This document shows positions 8,355-16,971 of a stretch of DNA of 64,000 nucleotides, piece by piece. The notes under the pieces were generated by a model. It saw only the letters and a program-made list of their open reading frames with translations. It did no database searches and was not told the DNA's origin. Position numbers and translations under genes: made by a program. The stretch comes from Chloroflexota bacterium (GTDB lineage: Bacteria > Chloroflexota > Anaerolineae > J102), in contig JAKOVD010000127.1 in NCBI GenBank assembly GCA_029782215.1, positions 165,419 through 229,418 of the forward strand, read 5' to 3'. Within the stretch, counting starts at the first letter, position 1. Every line of letters begins with the position of its first letter.

Positions 8355-9200
8355 CTACTCCGCGCCCAAGACCTTCAGGTAGGCATAGCTCTTGAGCACG
8401 TTGGCGTCGCCGCCGACCTCAAGGGTGGAGTACTGGACGTGGGGGGCATCCTTGAGGACGTCATAGACGCCTTTTATGTCAATAACCCCCTCGCCCAAGG
8501 CTATCGGACTGAAGCCGCAGCCATACATCGTTCCCCGCAGGGGCTCCCAGTCGGCGGGCAGGTCTTTCCAGTGGATGTGGTAGATCCTGTCACGGAATGC
8601 CTTGGCCATTTCCACCGGATCGGCGCCTCCCAACCACGAGTTGCCCGTGTCCATGTTCACGCCCAGGTTTTCCGGGTTGCCCAGGCGGTCCATAATCGCC
8701 TGGATGCCGGCGATGGAATCCGTCAGAATGCCGTGCGGCTCCAGTAGGATACGCACGCCGTAGGATTGGGCCAGACGGATCGGCTCGTAGAGCTTCTCCG
8801 CCACGATGAAGACCTTCTCCTCCCAGCTCAACCGGTGTCCCCAGGCCGACTTCGGGTCGCCCTCGGTGGTGATCACGTCCTGGACGCCCATCCCGGCTGC
8901 CAGACGCACCGCCTTGGTGATCTCCGTGGTGGCATAGCGGGCCGGCGAACTGGGGTCGAGCAGGTTGGCGTGCGCGCAGACGCTGGTGGGCGTCAGGCCA
9001 TACCTGGCGAAGAGCTCGGCCACGTCCTGGGGATTGTCGTCCAGGCTGGCCGTGGCCGTAAAGCCAAACTCGCGTCCCAGGATGCCCCCAGGATGGTTGT
9101 CCGTCACATCGGCGTACTTGAAACCCAATCCCGCCACACGTTCAAGCTGGTGGTCCAGTGTTGAGAAGGGGTCGACAAGCGCAAAACAACCGACTTTCAT
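8355..9200 (-). CDS. Sugar phosphate isomerase/epimerase (xylose isomerase-like TIM barrel)
   Basis: The product of about 281 residues begins MKVGCFALVD and has the metal-binding pattern of the AP-endonuclease-2/xylose-isomerase barrel: Glu in LLEPHG, Asp in NMDTGNS, His in HIHWKD and a final Glu in TLEVGG. These enzymes isomerise or epimerise free or phosphorylated sugars. The ATG at 9200 is preferred over upstream candidates because GAGGAG lies about 9 nt before it, while the longer frame would begin in non-conserved sequence. The gene sits 60 bp downstream of a distantly related barrel gene (9261-10241). The substrate cannot be read from the sequence. Confidence 0.8.
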   Translation of the reverse strand: MKVGCFALVDPFSTLDHQLERVAGLGFKYADVTDNHPGGILGREFGFTATASLDDNPQDVAELFARYGLTPTSVCAHANLLDPSSPARYATTEITKAVRLAAGMGVQDVITTEGDPKSAWGHRLSWEEKVFIVAEKLYEPIRLAQSYGVRILLEPHGILTDSIAGIQAIMDRLGNPENLGVNMDTGNSWLGGADPVEMAKAFRDRIYHIHWKDLPADWEPLRGTMYGCGFSPIALGEGVIDIKGVYDVLKDAPHVQYSTLEVGGDANVLKSYAYLKVLGAE

Positions 9201-9260
9201 CTGCATTCTCCTCGGTGGGCCGGACGCGACTTTGGCGACGCTCGGCCCACCCATGCGAAC

Positions 9261-10241
9261 TCAGGATTCAAACCACGGCTTGCCGCGTTCATCGGTGAGC
9301 ACGATCTGGCGCAGCGCCCCGACGCCTTTCTCCAGACCCTCCCGCAGCGACATCAGGCTGTCCTCGTGCTCCATGCTCAGCACGTAGTCATAGCCCACGA
9401 GCCGCAGGTTGCTGATCAGGTCTTTCCAAAACTCGAGGCTGTGGCCGTAGCCAACCGTGCGGAAGATCCACGATCGGTGCGCCTCATCGGCATAGGGTTT
9501 GGTGTCCAGCACGCCGTTGCGTACGCTGTTGTAGGGATCGATCTTCGTATCCTTGGCGTGCACGTGGAAGATGGCGCTCCCCAGTTCCCGCACCGCCGCC
9601 AGCGGATCGATGCCCTGCCAGAACAGGTGGCTGGGATCGTAATTGGCGCCGATCTCAGGACCCGCAGCCTCCCGCAGGCGCAGCAGCGTTTCGGGGTTGT
9701 AGACGACGAAGCCCGGGTGCATCTCCAGGCTGATCATGTCCACGCCGTGGTCGCGGCAGAACCTCGCTTCTTCCTGCCAGTAGGGGATGACCTTCTCGTT
9801 CCACTGCCAATCCAGGATGCGCAGAAAGTCAGGCGGCCAGGGGCACGTCACCCAGTTGGGGTACTTGCTCTCATCGCTGTCGCCGGGGCAGCCGGAAAAG
9901 GTGATGACCCGGCGCACGCCGATCTTCTCAGCCACGAGGACCGTTTGACGGAACTCCTGCCGGTGCAGGCCGGCGACGACCGGGTTGGGGTGGAGGGGAT
10001 TGCCGTGACAGCTCAGGGCGCTGATCTCCAGGCCGCGATCGTCGACCTTCTGCTTCCAGGTGGCCAGCTTGCCGGCGTCGGCGAGCAGGTCGGCGGGCTT
10101 GCAGTAAGATTCTCCCAGCTCGGCCACGTATCCACCCGAACCGATCTCCACGGCCTCGGCCCCGACCCCGGCGATCCAATCCAGCGCCTGGTCGAACTTC
10201 AGCAGATCCTGGAAGACGAAACTAAAGACGCCAACTTTCAT
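9261..10241 (-). CDS. Sugar phosphate isomerase/epimerase (paralogue of 31431-32393)
   Basis: This 326-residue xylose-isomerase-like barrel starts MKVGVFSFVFQDL. Metal ligands are visible as Glu in ISLEMHPG, Asp in NYDPSHLFW, His in HVHAKD and Glu in SMEHEDSL at the end. Throughout its length it closely resembles the protein at 31431-32393, sharing FDPSHLFW/YDPSHLFW, PNWVTCPWP and the late LVGYDYV segment, so the two are paralogues within the island. A GGAG sequence lies about 11 nt before the ATG. The exact substrate is unknown. It probably acts on a sugar taken up by the ABC transporter in the same island. Confidence 0.8.
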   Translation of the reverse strand: MKVGVFSFVFQDLLKFDQALDWIAGVGAEAVEIGSGGYVAELGESYCKPADLLADAGKLATWKQKVDDRGLEISALSCHGNPLHPNPVVAGLHRQEFRQTVLVAEKIGVRRVITFSGCPGDSDESKYPNWVTCPWPPDFLRILDWQWNEKVIPYWQEEARFCRDHGVDMISLEMHPGFVVYNPETLLRLREAAGPEIGANYDPSHLFWQGIDPLAAVRELGSAIFHVHAKDTKIDPYNSVRNGVLDTKPYADEAHRSWIFRTVGYGHSLEFWKDLISNLRLVGYDYVLSMEHEDSLMSLREGLEKGVGALRQIVLTDERGKPWFES

Positions 10242-10280
10242 GTGTCACGACTCCGTGGGCAGAAGTGGAAACCGATAAAC

Positions 10281-10316
10281 CGGGAGACCAGGTGGTGCGC
10301 ACCACCCGGTCTCCCG
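10281..10316 (-). terminator. Long imperfect hairpin between creatininase and isomerase genes
   Basis: The arms 10281-10289 and 10308-10316 pair perfectly. After one A/C mismatch, a 16-bp palindrome (10291-10306) completes the stem. On the minus strand the hairpin is followed by GTTTATC. It may be a terminator or an mRNA-stabilising hairpin between two genes of the same direction. Confidence 0.5.
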
Positions 10317-10327
10317 ATCTGCGACAA

Positions 10328-11254
10328 CTAGAACACGCGATCAATAAAGGCCCGGTCATGGACTTCCACCGGCACCTTCTCCAGCTCCATAACGCCGCGG
10401 GCCACGTGCTCGGAAAGGCGGCGGAAAGACTCCTCGCCCTTGGCCTTGGTGGCCCGCAGCGGGTTGCCGATGGTGCCGCTCTCGATGAATTCATGGTGGT
10501 CCATCGGGAACGTAAAGTACTTGTAGTCCTCAAACTCAACGTCCGGCATGCCATCCTTCTTGGCGAAGGATTTGGGCAGGAACTCGGGCACGTGGGCCTT
10601 CGTGAACTCGGCCCGGTCCATGCGCACGTACTTCTCGTTCCAGGCCAGGTCCTGCGAGGTCTCCAGCTCGCTCGAGTGCCAGCCCGGCGTCTCCTCGGGC
10701 GGGTTCTCCATGAGCCCCTTCAGGATACCCACATAGTTCTCCATGTACGGCTTGACGAAGCTGATGAGGGCGCCGGTCTCGTAGCGCAGCTTGCGCAGCA
10801 CCGGATCCACCACCTTGACGTTGGACCCGTGGCCGTTGATGAAGATGATGCGGTTGAACCCGTGGTGGATCAGGCTGCGGGCGACGTCGTACATGACGTT
10901 GAGCAGGGTCGTGCTGCGCAGCGTGATCGTGCCGCGGCCGAGGCCGGGGGCGTACATATGCTGCGGCGAGTAGCCGATCCAGATCGGCGGCGTGTGCAGC
11001 ACGGCGATCATCTCGGCCACGCGCATGGAGATCTCCACCGCCGTGATCGTGTCGGTGTAGATCGGCAGATGGGGGCCATGCTGCTCGAAGCTCGCCATGG
11101 GCACCAGGATGGTGTCCTTGGTCTTCAGGTACTCGCGCACGTCCACATAGGTGATGTTGCCCAGGTCCCAGGAAAGGAACTTGGCGCGAAACTCCTCGTC
11201 ACCTGTCGTCAGGTGCGGAAGGTCCTTGTAGTCACGTCCATTATCGGCAATCAT
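10328..11254 (-). CDS. Creatininase-family amidohydrolase
   Basis: The mature frame is about 308 residues, starting at the ATG at 11254 (MIADNGRDYK), which has GGAG 7 nt upstream; the frame extends further upstream only through low-quality sequence. Creatininase signatures are SFEQHGPHLPIYTDT (Glu, His and Asp metal ligands) and FINGHGSNVKV. Later comes WHSSELETS, where the conserved His-Ser and Glu complete the metal site. Members hydrolyse cyclic amides such as creatinine or act on formamide and lactam intermediates. In a sugar island the substrate may be a lactone or an amide of a sugar derivative, which is inference. The HigBA pair lies just upstream. Confidence 0.82.
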   Translation of the reverse strand: MIADNGRDYKDLPHLTTGDEEFRAKFLSWDLGNITYVDVREYLKTKDTILVPMASFEQHGPHLPIYTDTITAVEISMRVAEMIAVLHTPPIWIGYSPQHMYAPGLGRGTITLRSTTLLNVMYDVARSLIHHGFNRIIFINGHGSNVKVVDPVLRKLRYETGALISFVKPYMENYVGILKGLMENPPEETPGWHSSELETSQDLAWNEKYVRMDRAEFTKAHVPEFLPKSFAKKDGMPDVEFEDYKYFTFPMDHHEFIESGTIGNPLRATKAKGEESFRRLSEHVARGVMELEKVPVEVHDRAFIDRVF

Positions 11255-11357
11255 GTGGTTACTCCAATCGAGAAAGGGGTATGATTGAGCACTCTGCAAA
11301 GGCCTTGGAAGTATTTCGCAACAACGCGACACTCCCTTTGCCAGAAGAAACCGGCGG

Positions 11358-11693
11358 TTACGCCGCAGCCGCCACGGACTGATGAGCTTCCTGGTACGGT
11401 TGAATACCCTCCAGCTCGTCAACCTCGGCAAGTTGCGCAAAGAAGAGGTCCCAACGCAGCTGCAAATTCATCCAAAAGCCAGCCGACACGCCGAAGTACT
11501 TTGCCAGGCGTAGGGCCGTGCTCGGAGTCATTCCGCGGCGCCCGTTCACCAGGTCATTGACACGCTGATAGGGCACATGGATCGCCCCCGCCAGATCTCT
11601 CTGGCTCAGCCCCATGGGAATCAGGAATTCCTGCAGGAGCATTTCTCCGGGGTGCGTGGGTGTACGCTGGGAGGGAACACGAATCATTGGCAT
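11358..11693 (-). CDS. higA: HigA-type antitoxin (XRE helix-turn-helix)
   Basis: The 111-residue protein contains the HigA/VapI signature: THPGEMLLQEFL, then LSQRDLAGAIHVPYQRVNDL (helix-turn-helix), NGRRGMTPSTALRLAKYFG and FWMNLQLRWDL. It is the antitoxin and autorepressor partner of the toxin encoded 17 bp upstream, at 11711-12004. It ends in an Ala/Val-rich tail. Toxin-first order is typical of higBA. The pair sits between the creatininase gene and a UPF0261 gene, and has no evident link to sugar metabolism, so it is probably a mobile insert. Confidence 0.93.
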   Translation of the reverse strand: MPMIRVPSQRTPTHPGEMLLQEFLIPMGLSQRDLAGAIHVPYQRVNDLVNGRRGMTPSTALRLAKYFGVSAGFWMNLQLRWDLFFAQLAEVDELEGIQPYQEAHQSVAAAA

Positions 11694-11710
11694 TGGCGGG
11701 TGGATGAGAC

Positions 11711-12004
11711 TCAGTGATAATCGACGATCTCGACCTGATCGGGGCCTCTATCGGTCCACACGAAGCAGATTCGATAACGTTCATTGATGCGAATGCTGAA
11801 CTGGCTGGTCCGATCCCCGGATAGAGCCTCCAGTCGATTGCCGGGTGGAATCCGCAGGTCGTCAAGCGATTCGGCCGAGTCAAGCAGATCGAGCTTGCGC
11901 GCAGCAACCTTCCAGATTGACGTTGGACACAGCCTTCGTGCCTCGTGCGAGTTGACACCGTCGAAGATGTTCTCGGTTGCAGAGTTCTTGAAGGCCTGGA
12001 TCAC
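11711..12004 (-). CDS. higB: HigB/RelE-family mRNA interferase toxin
   Basis: At 97 residues it is full length for the HigB host-inhibition family. Recognisable segments are MIQAFKNSATE, LWKVAARKLD-like IWKVAARKLDLLD, IPPGNRLEALSGDR, FSIRINERYRICFVW and the C-terminal VEIVDYH. RelE-fold HigB toxins cleave mRNA on the ribosome; conserved Arg residues and the terminal His are retained. The start is GTG at 12004, the position that fits family N termini. No Shine-Dalgarno sequence precedes it, and a 14-bp palindrome abuts the start codon, so a leaderless transcript is possible. Confidence 0.93.
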   Translation of the reverse strand: MIQAFKNSATENIFDGVNSHEARRLCPTSIWKVAARKLDLLDSAESLDDLRIPPGNRLEALSGDRTSQFSIRINERYRICFVWTDRGPDQVEIVDYH

Positions 12005-12018
12005 GATATCATGATATC
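12005..12018 (-). promoter_or_regulatory. Candidate HigA operator (14-bp palindrome)
   Basis: GATATCATGATATC is a perfect 14-bp palindrome directly in front of the higB GTG. HigA antitoxins repress their own operon by binding palindromes at the promoter, so this is the obvious operator candidate. Binding itself is inferred. Confidence 0.6.
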
Positions 12019-12030
12019 ACGGAACGCGTG

Positions 12031-13302
12031 CTATGACAATGGAACCAGGTCTTCGTCGTTAGCGGCTTGAGTCAGCATGAGCTGAACAAAGAGGTCCGCC
12101 ACTTCCACCCCAAACACGGGGTCATTGACGTGGCGCTCGTAGGTCAGGACCGGGATATCGGGGCGAATCTCCTTGCGTACGACGTCCAGGAAGGCGGCGT
12201 CGGCCTCGGGGTTCCAGAAAACACCGCCGGGGACATTGGGTATCGACAGCCCTTGCGTCGGGACCGCCACCACCACCGGCGCCTTCGCCAGGTTCAGACG
12301 GCTGGCGAAGATGTGGCCCAGCTCGACCATCTCTTCGGGAGTCGCCCGCACCAGTGTGTACTCCGGGTTGTGGTCGTAGACCGGCCTTCCCTGCAGGGCC
12401 TGCGGAATGCCGCCGGCATGAAACACGCAGAAGTCGATGCAGCCGGGGACCACGACCTGTGGGATGCCTGCCAGACCGACCCGCTTGAGGCGGTCCGGCC
12501 CCCCGTCGTGAATGCCGCCCGTCATGGGGTCGAAGATCTCGTTGGTGGTGTAGTCGATGACGCCGATGAACTGCCCCGCCTCCGCCAGCTCCTCCATCGC
12601 CGGACCGCCGACGCCGTTGGAGTGGAAGATCACCGCCTCGTAGCCCACCTCCGCCAGTCTGTCCTTGAGCGCCATCACCGCCTTGGTGGTGTTGCCCAGC
12701 ATGGTCACGGCCACGTAGCGTCCCTGCGGGTCGGGGGGCGGCAGCTCATGCCCATGCTCGACCAGGCCCTTGAGCGCCGCCGCTACGTTGTCAAAGATCG
12801 TGGTGGCGATGGGGTTCAGCCCCAGGATGTCCACCACGGAGTGAACGACCATGATGTCACTGGTGCCCACCATGGGGTCAAAATAGTGCTTGCCCGAGGC
12901 AATGGGCGAAACCAACACCTTGGGCACGCCCAACGGGAGCTGCATCATCGTCGCCGCGCCCATCACCGCGCCCTCGGCCCCGCCCATGCTGACCACCGCG
13001 CCCACCTTGCCCTGCTGGTGCCACTGCCGCACCAACGCCTTGAGCGCCTCGCGCATTCCGGCCACGGCCTTGCCGCGGCTGCCCGCATTGCGGAGCTGCT
13101 CGATGGTGGAGCCGCCGTAGACGGCTGCTTGCGCCCGGCTCACGTCATGGTCGGGGTCCAACACGATGCCGATCGGCTCGCCCAGGATGCCCGAGTCAAT
13201 GACGCTGGTGGTCAACCCCAGGGCCCGCAGCCGGTCGCGCAGATAGCCGATCTCGGCGCCCTTGGTGTCCAGCGTGCCGATAATGAGGACGCGCTTTTCC
13301 AT
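12031..13302 (-). CDS. UPF0261 / Tm-1-like ATP-binding domain protein (second copy)
   Basis: The 423-residue protein is a full-length paralogue of the protein at 3088-4296. It has the same order of motifs: LIIGTLDTKGAE, MGGAEGAVMGAATMM, GVPKVLVSPIASG, MVGTSDIMVVHSVVDILGLNPI, and VIFHSNGVGGPAMEEL. No TIM-barrel gene follows it, unlike the first copy, so it may share the barrel encoded at 2179-3012 or act alone. The ATG at 13302 is the only good start. A 7-bp repeat array begins immediately before it and no Shine-Dalgarno sequence is evident. Its molecular function is unknown. Confidence 0.9.
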   Translation of the reverse strand: MEKRVLIIGTLDTKGAEIGYLRDRLRALGLTTSVIDSGILGEPIGIVLDPDHDVSRAQAAVYGGSTIEQLRNAGSRGKAVAGMREALKALVRQWHQQGKVGAVVSMGGAEGAVMGAATMMQLPLGVPKVLVSPIASGKHYFDPMVGTSDIMVVHSVVDILGLNPIATTIFDNVAAALKGLVEHGHELPPPDPQGRYVAVTMLGNTTKAVMALKDRLAEVGYEAVIFHSNGVGGPAMEELAEAGQFIGVIDYTTNEIFDPMTGGIHDGGPDRLKRVGLAGIPQVVVPGCIDFCVFHAGGIPQALQGRPVYDHNPEYTLVRATPEEMVELGHIFASRLNLAKAPVVVAVPTQGLSIPNVPGGVFWNPEADAAFLDVVRKEIRPDIPVLTYERHVNDPVFGVEVADLFVQLMLTQAANDEDLVPLS

Positions 13303-13303
13303 G

Positions 13304-13401
13304 AGGTTTCAGGTTGAGAGTTGAGTGCGGCTGGTTGCAGATGGCAGATAGCCGGTAGGAATGCACCCACCTGCTGCCTGCCACCTGCTACCTGCTACCT
13401 G
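13304..13401. repeat. Intergenic heptamer repeats (AGGTTGA and CTACCTG types)
   Basis: Two 7-bp-period blocks fill the spacer. Positions 13304-13359 drift from AGGTTTC and AGGTTGA through AGATGGC units. Positions 13367-13401 hold CCACCTG, CTGCCTG, CCACCTG, CTACCTG and CTACCTG in register. The second type reappears at 62653-62770. Confidence 0.8.
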
Positions 13402-13405
13402 CCGG

Positions 13406-14293
13406 CTATTTGATCAACGGTAGCAATGTCTCGGCGCACTTGGCGACCTGAGAGCTGTAGAACTTCTCGGTCAACAGGCTGGAGCCGTGATCCTCGATGA
13501 ACTTGAGCTGCTCGGCGCTGATGTTCACCGGGTTCCGCTCGATGGCCTCCGGGAACGGGTTGGCCGGGGTGCGGTCGATCGGCGCCACGAACTCGACGGT
13601 CAGAGCGCCATCGTAGCCGACTTCCTTCAGGGTGCTGACAACGGCCGCCCAGTTGATGGCGCCCATGCCGCAGGCGAGCCGGTTGTTGTCGGCGACATGG
13701 AAATCCACCAGGCGCGGGCCGGTTCTGCGGATGGCCCCCAGCATGTCGGCCTCTTCGATGTTGATGTGGAAGGCGTCAAGGCAGACGCCGCACTCCGGGC
13801 CGACCGCTTCCGCCAGGGCCAGGGCCTGGTCATGGCGGCTGATGAAGTAGGTCTCGAAGCGGTTGAGGGGCTCCAGCGCTAGCTTGACCCCCGACTTCAG
13901 GCCGTGGGCGTAGACTTCCTGGAGACCTTCGACCGCCCAGGCCCACTCCTTCTCGGGGGTCGAATCGGGGTTCACCTTGCCCACCGTGCCCGGTACGATG
14001 GTCATCTCACCACCGTCAAGCTCCTTGACCATGGTGATGCAGTCTTTGACGTACTTGACGGTGCGCGCCCGGGTCGCCTCGTCGGCCGAGGGGAAGTTGA
14101 GGCCCGGGAACATGAGGGTGACAGAGCCCCAGCAGCGCAGACCGTGGTCTTTGAGCAGCTTGCGCACTTCCTTCGTGTCGTACTTCTCCGGCTCGCCGCT
14201 GATCTCGATGCTCTCGTAGCCATACTTCGCGAGGCGGGCGATGGTGACTTCGACAGGCTCGGCTCGCATCCAGTTGTGCATGGAAAGATGCAT
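13406..14293 (-). CDS. Tagatose/psicose 3-epimerase-like sugar isomerase
   Basis: This 295-residue TIM barrel has the metal ligands of the D-tagatose 3-epimerase family: Glu141 (LEPLNRFE), Asp173 (CLDAFHINIEE), His199 (DFHVADNNR) and Glu234 (TVEFVAP). The ALEPLNRFET and FHINIEE segments are shared with the protein at 23786-24634, so the island has at least two enzymes of this type. The ATG at 14293 is preceded by AGGAGG about 12 nt away. It likely epimerises a ketose at C3, or a related phosphorylated sugar; the specificity is unknown. Confidence 0.82.
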   Translation of the reverse strand: MHLSMHNWMRAEPVEVTIARLAKYGYESIEISGEPEKYDTKEVRKLLKDHGLRCWGSVTLMFPGLNFPSADEATRARTVKYVKDCITMVKELDGGEMTIVPGTVGKVNPDSTPEKEWAWAVEGLQEVYAHGLKSGVKLALEPLNRFETYFISRHDQALALAEAVGPECGVCLDAFHINIEEADMLGAIRRTGPRLVDFHVADNNRLACGMGAINWAAVVSTLKEVGYDGALTVEFVAPIDRTPANPFPEAIERNPVNISAEQLKFIEDHGSSLLTEKFYSSQVAKCAETLLPLIK

Positions 14294-14410
14294 GGTTGTT
14301 GTTCCTCCTGGGAATGGTGATGGGGAGTGATGAAATGGACTGTTCAGGGTGCCGGCGGCGGGCCGGGGTGCGGTTCGCCGCCAACAGCCGCTAGCAGCAA
14401 AGCGACGGGG

Positions 14411-15514
14411 TCAGGCCAGTTGTTCGGCCAGCAGCTCGTACAGGCCGCGCACCTGCAGGCCATAGCGCGGGGCCATGGGGGTGAGCAGCGCCAGGTCGCC
14501 TGGCGCCTCGGTGATGGCCACGCTGGCGCCCGCCTTCTTGGCATCCTCCAAGCGGGCGGCAGCCAGCATCATGGCCACATAGGGGAAGGTGAACTGGAGA
14601 GCGGTGGCGCCTGCCGGGTGAGCGCGCTCCTTGCGCCAGAACGGCTCGCAGCGCGGGCCGGACATGACCGCGTCCAACAGCGTCCGCGGCGCCTGCCACC
14701 GGCCATCCAGGCGCACCGTGTGGGTCGGATCGAGATAGGCGTAGGGCGCCTGGCCGCCAGATGCCTTGAGCCGCAGCTCGCCGCGTTCCAGCCGTTCGGC
14801 CAGGAAGGCCGTCACCTCCTGCACGGCCACGCCCTCCGGCCAACCCAGACGGAGACGCTCTTTGTACAGGCGGGAGAAGGCAAAGGCATCGGCTGGCGCC
14901 AGCACCAGCAGGTGCTTGACGCCGCAGGCGCTCAGCTCGTCGAGGGTGGCCTGCGCCAGCGCACGCGCCCGATCGGGCAGCCCCAGCGAGCTGGCCAGGT
15001 AGCCGTTGCTGCGCCCGCGTCCCACCAATACGGGCTCGACGCCCACCGCCCGCAGCAGCTTCAAAGCGGCCGCCAAAGCCTGTGGCCAGCGGTGGGCCGC
15101 TTCGTCGCCAACGAAGAGCCCGATCTCCCCCGACCCTTCGGGGGCCAAAGGCGCCTTCTGCACGAAGGGATTCCCCCATTCCTCCAGCATCGCCCCCACA
15201 CGATACACGCTCGCCGGCGCCTGACCCTGTGCCGCCACCACCGCCCGCGCGGCGGCAATGGCGTCGGGCAGGGGTTGGTCGGTGACACAGTGAGCCTGGC
15301 AGGTGCCGCAGTCGGCGCAGTGGTAGAGAGCCGCCGCCGTGTCGGCGTTCCAGGTGATCACGCCGCGCTGCACCGAGGCGATGGTCATGCCCCAGCCGTG
15401 CGGCGTCAGAGTTTCCAGCATCAGCACGTGCCCCACGGGGCAGACGTGCCGGCACATCAGGCAATAGCGGCAGTTGTCGGTCGCCGAACCGGTATCAGGT
15501 GATTCGAGTTGCAT
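14411..15514 (-). CDS. GlcF-like 4Fe-4S subunit of an FAD-linked hydroxy-acid oxidase
   Basis: The 367-residue protein has two N-terminal ferredoxin-type clusters: Cys15, 18, 21 and 25 (CRYCLMCRHVCPVG) and Cys66, 69, 72 and 76 (CADCGTCQAHC). The remaining 270 residues match the position of the Cys-rich CCG domains of GlcF and related proteins, but the expected Cys motifs are degenerate (for example DPTHTVR where DPCH is usual). It starts 1 bp after the stop of the flavoprotein gene, so the two are a coupled pair. Electrons would pass from the flavin to these clusters and on to a membrane carrier. Likely donors are glycolate, lactate or another 2-hydroxy acid. Confidence 0.8.
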   Translation of the reverse strand: MQLESPDTGSATDNCRYCLMCRHVCPVGHVLMLETLTPHGWGMTIASVQRGVITWNADTAAALYHCADCGTCQAHCVTDQPLPDAIAAARAVVAAQGQAPASVYRVGAMLEEWGNPFVQKAPLAPEGSGEIGLFVGDEAAHRWPQALAAALKLLRAVGVEPVLVGRGRSNGYLASSLGLPDRARALAQATLDELSACGVKHLLVLAPADAFAFSRLYKERLRLGWPEGVAVQEVTAFLAERLERGELRLKASGGQAPYAYLDPTHTVRLDGRWQAPRTLLDAVMSGPRCEPFWRKERAHPAGATALQFTFPYVAMMLAAARLEDAKKAGASVAITEAPGDLALLTPMAPRYGLQVRGLYELLAEQLA

Positions 15515-15515
15515 G

Positions 15516-16949
15516 TTAGAACCCCGTCTTGCCCGGATTCATGATGTGGTTGGGATCGATGGTCTGCTTGAGCCGGAGCATGAAGGGCCAGGCATCCCCG
15601 TACTGGCGCCGCATGAACCGCGCCAGCTTCAAACCCACACCGTGGTGTTCATTGATCATGCCGCCGTTCTCCATGGCGGCGGTCATCGCCGTGTTCCAGA
15701 TGCGGTTGTGAATCCGCAGCGCCTCCTCGGCGTCCTTAGGCGGTTCCTCCATGACAAAGCGCGAGTAGAGCATCACCCCCCAGTGGAACCAGTGGGAGAA
15801 GTGGCCGATATACTGCACGTTCCACTTCTTGTAACCCTCTTCCACCGCCTTCTTCTGTGCCCAGTACAGCTTCTCGATCTTGTCGTAGGTGGACACGGTT
15901 TCGGTCGTGCCGTACATCCACGGCAGGTGCAGACCCTTGGGCGGGTAGTAGAAGTCGTAGCGATGGTTCCACCAGCGCTCGCCTGGCTCGCGGCCCAAGT
16001 CACGTGCCCCCAGCTCGGAGCAGATGGCCATCGCCTTCTGCTCCTGCAGGGCGGCGATGTCGGCGTCGCCGTCAAAGCCGATGACCATGTAGGCGCCTTC
16101 CAGCTCCAGCCCCAACACCCGGCGCACCTGCGACAGCGTGGAATGCTGGTCGTAGAGCCGGATGACGAGAGGATTCAGCCGCCGTGTCATCATCAGGCGC
16201 CCCGCCTCCAGGGCATTGCCCAGGTTCTCGAACAGGACGGCCCTCAGCAGCCTGGCCTCCGGCAGGTAGTCCACCTGCATGGTCGCCTCGGTGATCACAC
16301 CGAACGTCCCTTCGGCGCCCAGGAACAGCCGCTGCCAGTCCGGACCGGACGCGTGCTGCGGCACCGGCGGCGTGCGGATAATCTCGCCCGTGGGCAGCAC
16401 GATCTGCATCGCCATCACCATGTCCTCGGCCTTACCGTACTTGGTGCTGATCGTGCCCGTCCCGCGGGGCGCCAGGTAGCCGCCCAGGGTGGCGCAGTTG
16501 GCCGAGGCCGGATAGTGCGGCAGGGTCAGCCCTTTCTCGTTCAGCGCCCACTCCAACTGCGTGCCGTTGATCCCGGCCTGGGCGGTGATCGTCAGCGACT
16601 TCTCGTCGATCTCGATCACCTTGTTCAGCCGCTTGAGGTCCAGCATGATGCCGCCAAAGATCGGCAGGGCGCCGCCCTGGGTGCCGGAGCCGCCGCCCCA
16701 GGGAATCACCGGGATGCGGTACTTGTTGGCCACCAGCATGATCTCGGCGATCTGCTCTGGCGAGGCAGGGTGGACGATGTAGTCGGGCGGCATCAGGGGC
16801 TGGCCGCGGTCGAGCCACATCTGTGGCATCCACGACCAGTCGGTCGAATAGACGAGCTGAGAGGTTTCGTCGGTGCGGATGTAGTCAGCGCCGACGATCT
16901 CCTCCAGCTCTGAGCGAATCATCTCATTTCGGAACTTCGCAGAATTCAT
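15516..16949 (-). CDS. GlcD-like FAD-linked oxidase subunit
   Basis: The 477-residue protein has an FAD-binding type 4 domain with the PP-loop (IPWGGGSGTQGGALP, about residue 105) and GYLAPRGTGTISTKYG. The C-terminal FAD-oxidase domain ends NHIMNPGKTG, a family signature. Relatives oxidise glycolate, D-lactate or other 2-hydroxy acids, and alkyl-DHAP synthases also share this fold. The adjacent Fe-S subunit favours a GlcD/GlcF-type dehydrogenase. GAGGAAG precedes the ATG at 16949. With a LarA-type racemase in the same island, one role could be oxidation of a hydroxy acid after stereochemical inversion (inference). Confidence 0.85.
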   Translation of the reverse strand: MNSAKFRNEMIRSELEEIVGADYIRTDETSQLVYSTDWSWMPQMWLDRGQPLMPPDYIVHPASPEQIAEIMLVANKYRIPVIPWGGGSGTQGGALPIFGGIMLDLKRLNKVIEIDEKSLTITAQAGINGTQLEWALNEKGLTLPHYPASANCATLGGYLAPRGTGTISTKYGKAEDMVMAMQIVLPTGEIIRTPPVPQHASGPDWQRLFLGAEGTFGVITEATMQVDYLPEARLLRAVLFENLGNALEAGRLMMTRRLNPLVIRLYDQHSTLSQVRRVLGLELEGAYMVIGFDGDADIAALQEQKAMAICSELGARDLGREPGERWWNHRYDFYYPPKGLHLPWMYGTTETVSTYDKIEKLYWAQKKAVEEGYKKWNVQYIGHFSHWFHWGVMLYSRFVMEEPPKDAEEALRIHNRIWNTAMTAAMENGGMINEHHGVGLKLARFMRRQYGDAWPFMLRLKQTIDPNHIMNPGKTGF

Positions 16950-16971
16950 TGCTTCCTCGAGTGCGACTTGA

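Noticed and set aside
14294..14410. Missing small gene in the spacer between the isomerase and GlcF-like genes
   Set aside because: The 117-bp spacer has no open frame with a start and ribosome-binding site; nothing else is visible in it.
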